DNA of 38,477 nt from Hydrogenophaga intermedia (GTDB lineage: Bacteria > Pseudomonadota > Gammaproteobacteria > Burkholderiales > Burkholderiaceae_C). The stretch covers positions 1-38,477 of the forward strand of contig NZ_CCAE010000042.1 in NCBI RefSeq assembly GCF_000723405.1, given 5' to 3'. The position numbers were made by a program, and so were the translations under genes. The notes beneath the pieces were generated by a model. That model was not told where the DNA came from. It made no database searches and saw only the letters and a list, made by a program, of their open reading frames with translations. Below are positions 32,395 to 38,477 of this stretch, one piece after another. The first letter of the stretch is position 1; each line of letters begins with the position of its first letter.

Positions 32395-33273
32395 TCACTC
32401 GAAGCGCTCGATGCGCTCGCCCAGCAGGCCGCGCGGCCGGAACATCAGCACCAGGAACATCAGGATGTACATCGAGGCCTCGCTGGCCGCGGGCATGAAG
32501 TGCGTGGTGATGCCGCGCACCACGCCCACCAGCAAAGCCGCCGCCACAACGCCCCAGAAGCTGCCCAGGCCACCGATGACCACCACCACGAAGGCCACGG
32601 TCATCACCTCCATGCCCATGGCCGGGTGCACGATGGCAATGGGCCCGAACAGCACGCCCGCCAGCGCGGCCGTGGCCACGCCCAGCACCACGATGGCCGT
32701 CATGTAGGGCTGCAGCTTGATACCGAGCACGGCCACCATGTCGGGCTTCTGCACGCCCGCGCGCACCACGCGGCCGAAGGCCGTCTTGTGCAGCAGCAGC
32801 CAGATGCCCGTCATCACCACGATGACCACGCCGAGGATGAACAGGCGGTAGCGCGAGAACAGGAACTCACCCAGGACCACGTTGCCCTTGAATTCAGCGG
32901 GCATGTTGGACGCCAGCGGCGCCGATCCCCAGATCATGCGCAGCGCCTGTTCCGCCACCAGGGCCAGGCCGAAGGTGACGAGCAGACTGAGGATGGGATC
33001 GGCCGAGTAGAACCGGCGCAGCAGGAAGCGCTCGAAGGCGATGCCGATCAGGCCCACCAGCAGCGGCGTGATGACGATGCTGGGGCCGAAGCCGACGAAG
33101 CGGATCACCTCCAGCGACAGGTAGGCGCCCAGCGCGTAGAACGCGCCGTGCGACAGGTTGACGATGCCGCCCACGCTGAAGATCAGCGAAAGACCCAGCG
33201 CGAGCAGCAGGTAATAACCCCCGAGCACCAGGCCGTTGACGACCTGTTCGAGCAAGAAAACGATCTGCATCAC
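32395..33273 (-). CDS. LivH-type ABC importer permease
   Basis: This 292-residue integral membrane protein of the LivH family has about eight hydrophobic segments. Family marks are EQVVNGLVLGGYYLLLALGL at the N-terminus, GGIVNLSHGAFYALGAYLSL, the cytoplasmic coupling region LHKTAFGRVVRAGVQKPDMV, and VIGGLGSFWGVVAAALLVGV. It would pair with the LivM part of the fused chain encoded 10 bp downstream. The binding protein gene ends 4 bp upstream. All three transporter genes are in one transcription unit. Confidence 0.9.
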   Translation of the reverse strand: MMQIVFLLEQVVNGLVLGGYYLLLALGLSLIFSVGGIVNLSHGAFYALGAYLSLEVIRFVGFGPSIVITPLLVGLIGIAFERFLLRRFYSADPILSLLVTFGLALVAEQALRMIWGSAPLASNMPAEFKGNVVLGEFLFSRYRLFILGVVIVVMTGIWLLLHKTAFGRVVRAGVQKPDMVAVLGIKLQPYMTAIVVLGVATAALAGVLFGPIAIVHPAMGMEVMTVAFVVVVIGGLGSFWGVVAAALLVGVVRGITTHFMPAASEASMYILMFLVLMFRPRGLLGERIERFE

Positions 33274-33277
33274 CCGA

Positions 33278-34528
33278 TCACATCTTGCAGGCGCTCTCCG
33301 ACTTGGGCGGCGCGAGTTTCTCGAGGGGTTCGTTGGCGGCGGGCACGGCCTCGCCGAACTGCAGGAAGTCCTGCTTGTGCTTCGACTGCCCCTTGGGCTT
33401 CACCGTGAACGGATAGGCCTCCTGCATGAGCTGGTGGTCCCAGCTGCGGAAGTAGGCCTTGCGCGCCTTCAGGATGTCGAACTGCGCCTCCGACTCGAAG
33501 TAGGCGATCAGCTTGTCGGTGTCGGTCGACTTGGTTTCCTTCATCGCCTGCACCAACATCATGAGCGAGACGTACTCGATCCAGGCGTGGTTCTCGGGGA
33601 TGCGGTTGTACTTCTTCGTGAAGCGCTCGACGAAGGCCTGCGAGCCCGGCGTCTTGAGCTCGTGGTGCCACACCGTGGGCCAGATGCCACCCAGGTTGCC
33701 TTCGCCCGCAGCCCAGGCGTCGGCGGTGTTGAGGTTGAAGCCGGCCACCGGGAACTGCAGGCCGAACTCGGCGTACTGCTTGACGAAATTGGTGACCTGG
33801 TTGCCGCCGAGGTTGGTGGCGATGAGGTCGGGCCGCGCCTGGCGGATCTTGATCAGCTGCGGGCTGAAGTCGGTCAGGTCGGTGGGCACCAGCTCGTCTC
33901 CGATCACGGTGCCGCCATTGGCCGTGAAGAAGCGCTTGGCCGCGCGCGACAGGTCGTGGCCGAACAGGTAGTCCGAGGTCAGCGCGTAGATCTTCTTTCC
34001 CTTCACAAGGCCCTCGCGCAGCAACGCCTCGCCGGCCGCGTTCACCATCACCGTGACGGGGATGTCGACGTGGAAGGTGTAGCGGTTGCAGTCCTTTCCG
34101 CGCAGCGCGTCGGAGCGCGCGCCGATGCTCATGAACAGGGTCTTGTTGCGCGCCGCCACCTGCGAGATGGTGAGCGCCGAGGCCGAGTTGATCTCGCCCA
34201 TCAGCACCAGCACCTTGTCGCGCTCGATCATGCGTTGGGCCTTGCTCGACGCCGTCTGCGGGTTCACCGAGTCCTCGCTGATCAGATCGATCTTGCGGCC
34301 GTTCACGCCGCCGGCGGCGTTCACTTCTTCCACCGCCATCTTGATGCCCTGCGTGGCGTAGTCGCCCAGCGCGCCCAGGAAGCCGGTGAGCGGCGTGAGG
34401 TGGCCGATGCGGATGGGTTCGATGCCCTGCGCGAGCGCGGGCAGGCCGAGCGCCGAACCACCGGCCACCAATGCGCCGGCCTTGAGCAGCGTGCGCCGCT
34501 GCGTGCCCTTGTCCTGTGTCTGATCCAC
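33278..34528 (-). CDS. LivK-type periplasmic substrate-binding protein
   Basis: This 416-residue type I binding protein has an N-terminal signal containing a twin-Arg-like QRRTLLKAGALVAGGSALGL, with cleavage near PALAQGIE. Family marks include IRIGHLTPLTGFLGALGDYA, GIKMAVEEVNAAGGVNGRKI, and a lobe with RQARPDLIATNLGGNQVTNF. It is the receptor of the LivH/LivMGF importer and the first gene of the long operon. The start is GTG at 34528, preceded by GAGGAGACAACACC, a strong ribosome site. It lies divergent from a LysR gene. Related proteins bind amides, urea, amino acids or aromatic acids; the ligand here is unknown. Confidence 0.88.
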   Translation of the reverse strand: MDQTQDKGTQRRTLLKAGALVAGGSALGLPALAQGIEPIRIGHLTPLTGFLGALGDYATQGIKMAVEEVNAAGGVNGRKIDLISEDSVNPQTASSKAQRMIERDKVLVLMGEINSASALTISQVAARNKTLFMSIGARSDALRGKDCNRYTFHVDIPVTVMVNAAGEALLREGLVKGKKIYALTSDYLFGHDLSRAAKRFFTANGGTVIGDELVPTDLTDFSPQLIKIRQARPDLIATNLGGNQVTNFVKQYAEFGLQFPVAGFNLNTADAWAAGEGNLGGIWPTVWHHELKTPGSQAFVERFTKKYNRIPENHAWIEYVSLMMLVQAMKETKSTDTDKLIAYFESEAQFDILKARKAYFRSWDHQLMQEAYPFTVKPKGQSKHKQDFLQFGEAVPAANEPLEKLAPPKSESACKM

Positions 34529-34598
34529 GGTGTTGTCTCCTCGTTGTAGGAATTCGCACTTTGGTGCGGCGTGGATATTAGGAAGAGCGGGTCACTCT

Positions 34599-34640
34599 GA
34601 AAAATACTGTTTTCCGAGACTGGATAGAAGAAAATCCTAT
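34599..34640 (+). promoter_or_regulatory. Candidate LysR-type operator/promoter region
   Basis: In the 160-bp spacer between the divergent importer operon and the LysR gene, GAAAA-N6-TTTTC (34599-34614) and ATAG-N9-CTAT (34624-34640) are inverted repeats in a region much richer in A+T than its surroundings. The second resembles the T-N11-A-like dyads bound by LysR regulators. Function inferred. Confidence 0.45.
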
Positions 34641-34688
34641 AGCCCGAAAATCACCCCTTCCCCCGAGAGAGATGGAGACAAGCAGGAC

Positions 34689-35624
34689 ATGGACTTCCGC
34701 CAACTCAAGTACTTCGTGCAGATCGTGGAAAGCGGCAGCCTGGCCAAGGCCTCGCGCCAGCTCTTCATCGCGCAGCCCGCGCTGAGCCAGCAGATCGCCA
34801 AGCTGGAAGCGGAGGTGGGCAAGCCACTGCTGATCCGCACCGCCAAGGGCGTGACGCCCACCGAAAGCGGCACCGCCCTGCACCACCACGCGCGCTTCAT
34901 GCTGCGCCAACTGGAACAGGCGCTCAGCATCGCGCGGCAGGACCCGGGCTCGGTGCACGGCATGGTGTCGGTGGGCCTGGCGGCCACCACGGTGTGCGCG
35001 GTGGGCGTGAGCTTCATGCGCCGCATCCGCGAGAAGTACCCGGGCATCGTGCTCAACGTGGTCGAGGGCATGAGCGGCCACCTGGCGCAGATGATGCGCA
35101 TGGGCCAGCTCGACCTGGCCATTCTCTTCAGCCGCGACGCCGTGCCCGATCTGCCCAGCGAGCCGCTCGTGGAGGAGGAGCTGTTCGTGATGCTGCCGCA
35201 GGACAGCGAACTGGTGCCGCAAAGGCGCGTGAAGATCAGTTGCGCCGAGACGGCGGCGCTGCCGCTGATCTTGCCCACCAGCATCCACGGCTTGCGCCGG
35301 CGCATCACCACCGAGTTCGAGCAGCGCAGCCTCACCGCCCACGTGGTGGCAGAAATCGATTCGCTCTCATTGCTGATGACCTGCGTGCGCGACGGCCTGG
35401 GCGCCACCATCAAGCCCATGGCCGCCGCGCTGCTGGAAGGCCGCATGCGCGAGCGCTGGCGCACGCTGGCGTTTTCGGACGCCGACATGAAGCGGCCGAA
35501 TTACCTGTATTCGGTGGACCCGATGCGGCTGTCACCCGCCGCCGCAGTGGTGCGGACGGAGTTGCGCGAGACGGTGAAGGACCTGGTGCGCGAGGGCCTG
35601 TGGCGGGGCGTGAACCTCATCTGA
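34689..35624 (+). CDS. LysR-family transcriptional regulator (NAC/CynR-like)
   Basis: This 311-residue LysR protein has an N-terminal winged helix (about 1-60: FRQLKYFVQIVESGSLAKAS, LFIAQPALSQQIAKLEAEVG) and an effector domain with VSVGLAATTVCAVGVSFM, MGQLDLAILFSRDAVPDLP and MTCVRDGLGATIKPMAAAL. It is divergent from the importer-led operon and probably controls it in response to the imported substrate or a breakdown product. The ATG at 34689 follows AGCAGGAC, a usable ribosome site. An upstream in-frame extension crosses the operator-like region and is less likely. It converges with the autotransporter gene. Confidence 0.88.
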   Translation: MDFRQLKYFVQIVESGSLAKASRQLFIAQPALSQQIAKLEAEVGKPLLIRTAKGVTPTESGTALHHHARFMLRQLEQALSIARQDPGSVHGMVSVGLAATTVCAVGVSFMRRIREKYPGIVLNVVEGMSGHLAQMMRMGQLDLAILFSRDAVPDLPSEPLVEEELFVMLPQDSELVPQRRVKISCAETAALPLILPTSIHGLRRRITTEFEQRSLTAHVVAEIDSLSLLMTCVRDGLGATIKPMAAALLEGRMRERWRTLAFSDADMKRPNYLYSVDPMRLSPAAAVVRTELRETVKDLVREGLWRGVNLI

Positions 35625-35657
35625 CGCGGCGCACCGCCGACGGCGCGAAAACGCCGG

Positions 35658-35679
35658 GCGCGGTTGCGAATCGCCGCGC
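35658..35679. terminator. GC-rich inverted repeat between convergent genes
   Basis: GCGCGG (35658-35663) and CCGCGC (35674-35679) can form a 6-bp stem with a 10-base loop in the 72-bp gap between the LysR stop and the autotransporter stop. There is no T tract, so a terminator role is only suggested by position. Confidence 0.25.
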
Positions 35680-35696
35680 ACCCGAGCAGGACGGCG

Positions 35697-38153
35697 TCAC
35701 CAGAGCACCCGCACCCCCACCCCGCCGCTGATGCCGCTGTCCGTGCGCGCGTCCCCGCCCAGCTCCCAGAGCTGGCTCACCTCGCCGTACAGGCTGGTGC
35801 GCGGGCCGAGCTGCCAGCTCGTGCCCAGGCTCAGCTCGCCGCTGTTGCCACCGGTGCGGCTGCTGATGTCGGTGCCGCCCACGCCGCCGGCGAAGCGCGT
35901 CACGTCGGTGCTGTTGCTGCGCTTGTACAGGTTGAGGCCGGCGTAGGGGCGCAGGGCGCCCGGGCCGGCGTTGAACAGGCCCTTCACGCGCACGCCAGCG
36001 CGCACGATCCAGCTGCCATCGGTGTCCTGCTGCACCGTGGCGCCGCTCAGGCCGGTGTCGTCCAGGCTCAGGTGCTGGTAGGCCACCTGCATCGAAGGCT
36101 CGATCTGCCAGCGCGGCGAGAGCGCGAAGCCCTGGGCCGCTTCCAGCGAGGCCATCAGGCTGTCGCCCTTGCCCGCGCTGGACTCGCCCTCGGCGGGCGT
36201 GGCGGTGTAGCGGTGGCGGCCGAACTGCAGCACGGCGTCCAGGCTCAGGCTGTCGCGCTGCCAGGTGGCGTAGCCGCCCAGGTACTGGCTGCGCAGGTCG
36301 TTGCGGCCGGACGAGTAGTTCGCGGCGCCGCTTTGCTGGCCGCGCACGGCCATGTCGCCCTCGAGCTGGCCCAGGTAGAGGCCGGCGCGCCAACTGGCGT
36401 TGGTCCACAGGTCGGTGCCGGTCTGGAAGCCGCTCAGGCGCCCGTTGCTCGTGGGGCTCACGGTGCCCTGCTGGGCAATGTCGCGGTCCACGCTGAAGAC
36501 GCGGCCCCAGGCCTGGCGCTCGCGGCCGTCCGCGTCGACGGTGGTGCGCGACTCGCCCATGCGCTGCTGGCGGTTGGCCAGCATGGCGGTGTCGAGCGCG
36601 CGGAACTGCTCGGGCACCACGGCGTACAGCGCCACCTCGTCGCGGTAGCCCTCGGAGCGCAGGTACCAGTTCTCGCCCGCACCGTTGGCGTCGGCCGCGT
36701 GCAGGCGGTATTGGTAGGCGCCGCCGCCCACCACGCCGTTGGCCAGACGGAACGCGTCCTTGGTGGTTTGCGCGGTGGTCGTGGCGCCGCCGGTGGCGGT
36801 GATCACCTCGATGCCATCGCCCGTGGTCTCCGCGCCCAGGGCATCGAAGTGGGTGATGCGCACCAGCGTATTGCCGCTGGCGCTGGCGCCCGCGCCATCG
36901 AGCACCAGGCGGCCACCGCCCAACTGCAGCGTGCCGCCATTGCCCACGTAGGCGCCCGTCATCGTGAGCGTGCCGCCCGCCAGCGCCACCGTGCCGGCGT
37001 TGTTCAGGGTGCTCAGGGTCTGGTTGAACGCGCCGACGTCCAGCGTGCCCGAGGCGCCGATGGTGTGGGCCGAGGCCGCGCTGAAGGCATTGGCCGCGCC
37101 CGCGCGCAGCGTGCCGCCCGTGATCTGGGTCGCGCCGCTGTAGGTGCTGGCGCCGGTGAGCGTGGTGGTGCCGCTGCCCACGTGGTTCACGCTGGTGCTG
37201 CCCGTGATGGCCGGCGCGAAGCCGTACGCCGCGGCGTTGTGGTTGAAGTTGAGCACCGCCGTGCCGGCGCCACCGTTGACGGCCGAGGCAAGCACCGCGC
37301 CCGGCGCCACCGCGGCCTGGCCCACTGCGCCACCGATGTTCAGGACGGCGGAGCCGCCGACGTTGGTGGCGAGGTTGATGGCGGAGGCACCGCCGTTGGC
37401 CGAAATGGTCGCTCCATCGGCCACCGTCAGCGCGGCTGAGCCGGACGCGCCCAGGCTGATGCTGGTGATGGTGGACGCCAGCAGGGAGCCCGCACCCGTC
37501 ACCACGCCAGTGAAGCCACCGGGCATGGAACCGAGGTAGACCAAGGCCCGGGCCTCCAGTCTGGCGCCGTTGGACACTTCGAGCGTGCCGCGCTGGTGGA
37601 CTTACAGCACCCCGGAGGTCAAGGCCGAGCCAGCGCCGGTGACCAGCACGTGAGCGACGCCGCCATCGGACAGCGTCGGCAATGCCCCACCGAAGCGCAC
37701 CCCGGACGGGCCCGTTGATGCGAGTACCGCGCCATCCCGCACGGTGATGCGCGCGAGCCCGGCGTTGCCAACCAGCGAAGCGGCCCGTACCGTGGTGCCA
37801 GCGCCCTGCACGGTCAATGCCCCTGTGGTGCCCGCCACGTGACCCACCTGCAGATTGCCGAGGTTTCCGTAGCTCGCCCCGGCTTCCCATGTCAGCCCGG
37901 CCCCTGCGGCGGACCCCACGGCCGTGGTGTGGCCGTTGGGATTGACCGACACGTTCCCCCGAATCGGCGGCAGCGCCGTCGTCACCGTGAAGCCAGCGGT
38001 CAAGGTGATCGTGGAACTCGGGTCGGTGCTGGCGTTCGCCTGGTTGATCGCGGTGATCAGCTCGGCCTCGTTGGAGGCCGTGAACGTGGCCGCATGCGCC
38101 ACGCCACTGGCGGCCAGCGCCGCCGCCCATACCGTCTTGTGACACCGGTTCAT
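35697..38153 (-). pseudogene. Type V autotransporter split by an in-frame TAA
   Basis: The frame reads from ATG 38153 through a signal peptide (MNRCHKTVWAAALAASGVAH, cleavage near HAA) into a beta-helical passenger. It meets TAA at 37602-37604 (codon 184 of 819), then continues in the same frame to 35697. After the stop come GTLEVSNGARLEA, Gly/Ala/Thr-rich passenger repeats with an autotransporter-associated motif (STYSGATQITGGTLRAG), and an outer-membrane beta-barrel domain of about 270 residues starting near QAWGRVFSVDRD and ending in the expected aromatic residue (VRVLW). Without the stop it would be 818 residues, an adhesin-like surface protein. A GTG at 37577 could start the second part, but without an export signal. 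The defect is either a real single-base nonsense mutation, a sequencing error, or reversible variation. Confidence 0.85.
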
Positions 38154-38204
38154 CCACTCGCTCCCTATGAAAACAATAGCATTAATGACAGGCGGAAAGC
38201 GCTC

Positions 38205-38223
38205 TGCCGCGTGGTGCGCGGCA
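38205..38223. repeat. Perfect 7-bp inverted repeat upstream of the autotransporter gene
   Basis: TGCCGCG, a five-base loop TGGTG, then CGCGGCA. It lies 50-70 bp upstream of the autotransporter start, in the 181-bp gap between it and the divergent lipoprotein gene. It could be an operator or a hairpin in either leader. Apart from this and the AGGGAGCG ribosome site before ATG 38153, I see nothing clear in the gap. Confidence 0.45.
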
Positions 38224-38334
38224 GTGTAGGGAGCACGGAGCCTGCTGATCCGGACCGCGTGTGGTCAGCGGATCGATTGGCGGCGCAAGCGGCTTGGGCT
38301 TCTCATCAGGCGGACACCACGGCACACTGTTCCC

Positions 38335-38477
38335 ATGAACACCTCAACGCCATGGCACCTGACGGCGGCCCTTGCACTGGCCCTGTCGCTCGCGGCCTGC
38401 GGGGACCGCGAGACCGCCGACACGACCGCACCAGCGCCGACCGCTTCACCCGCACCGCCCCCCGCGCCCACGACACC
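38335..38477 (+). CDS. Putative lipoprotein, 5' part only (cut by window end)
   Basis: The first 47 codons encode a lipoprotein signal peptide (MNTSTPWHLTAALALALSLA) with lipobox LAAC and Cys22 as the lipidated residue. An acidic, Thr/Ala/Pro-rich low-complexity linker follows and continues to the window edge. The mature domain is not visible, so no function can be given. The high Pro/Ala content after the Cys is common in outer-membrane-anchored lipoproteins. It is divergent from the autotransporter gene. Confidence 0.75.
   Translation, partial: MNTSTPWHLTAALALALSLAACGDRETADTTAPAPTASPAPPPAPTT

Noticed and set aside
37602..37604. Programmed read-through at the autotransporter TAA
   Set aside because: TAA is the least leaky stop codon, and no read-through context or recoding element is evident. 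A nonsense mutation or base error is simpler.
35697..38157. 846-codon minus-strand frame spanning the whole autotransporter gene without a stop
   Set aside because: It is out of frame with the signal peptide, passenger and barrel. Its Arg/Gly/His/Gln-rich content is a shadow. The true frame is the one with the TAA at 37602.
1..38477. CRISPR arrays, rRNA or tRNA genes
   Set aside because: No regularly spaced direct repeats, no rRNA-like sequence and no tRNA cloverleaf with CCA-type end were noticed by eye. A tRNAscan or CRISPR-finder run would be decisive.

Overview
The window is GC-rich chromosomal DNA from a betaproteobacterium, most likely of the Comamonadaceae (Comamonas, Hydrogenophaga, Variovorax or Acidovorax-like). 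The evidence is the terephthalate (tph) operon in the Comamonas gene order, the many Bug-type tripartite tricarboxylate transporter (TTT) receptors, and a CCCCAAGG...CCTTGGGG intergenic repeat of a kind I remember from this family. The genus cannot be fixed from the sequence alone. Coding density is very high. No gene-free stretch exceeds about 180 bases, and I saw no rRNA, tRNA or CRISPR array.

Layout. (1) 1-1733: a complete IS6-family element (1-824) starts at base 1 and interrupts a TRAP-transporter dctP gene, of which only the 3' part remains. A terminator follows. (2) 1825-4149, plus strand: a Phd/YefM-RelE-type toxin-antitoxin pair, then an ornithine-cyclodeaminase-family reductase and a class II aldolase, tightly packed. 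(3) 4157-9785: a complete tph cluster. tphC-tphA2-tphA3-tphB-tphA1 lie on the minus strand and the IclR regulator gene tphR is divergent. Products would import terephthalate, dioxygenate it, and dehydrogenate the diol to protocatechuate. (4) 9794-13396: a LysR regulator divergent from a TTT receptor plus an altronate/galactarate-dehydratase-family (UxaA) enzyme, with a striking 33-bp dyad between them. (5) 13404-13913: a lone TlpA/thioredoxin-like protein. (6) 13989-20927: an IclR-controlled minus-strand operon encoding a TTT receptor, an SDR, two acyl-CoA dehydrogenases, a class III CoA-transferase and an enoyl-CoA hydratase/isomerase. This looks like a CoA-dependent breakdown route for an imported acid. 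(7) 20976-35624: an eleven-gene minus-strand run under a divergent LysR. It encodes a branched-chain-amino-acid-type ABC importer whose LivM, LivG and LivF are fused in one polypeptide, a cupin, an aldehyde dehydrogenase, a ThDP-dependent enzyme, an SDR, a periplasmic-type binding protein without a signal peptide, two TTT receptors and an FAD flavoprotein. Its substrate is unknown, and it is the best candidate here for an undescribed pathway. (8) 35697-38153: an autotransporter gene split by one in-frame TAA. (9) 38335-end: the start of a lipoprotein gene cut by the window edge.

The window reads as a catabolic island of substrate modules. Most modules pair a solute receptor with enzymes and a divergent one-component regulator (IclR or LysR). 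Five TTT receptors are present but no TctA/TctB membrane subunits, so the receptors must use membrane components encoded elsewhere.
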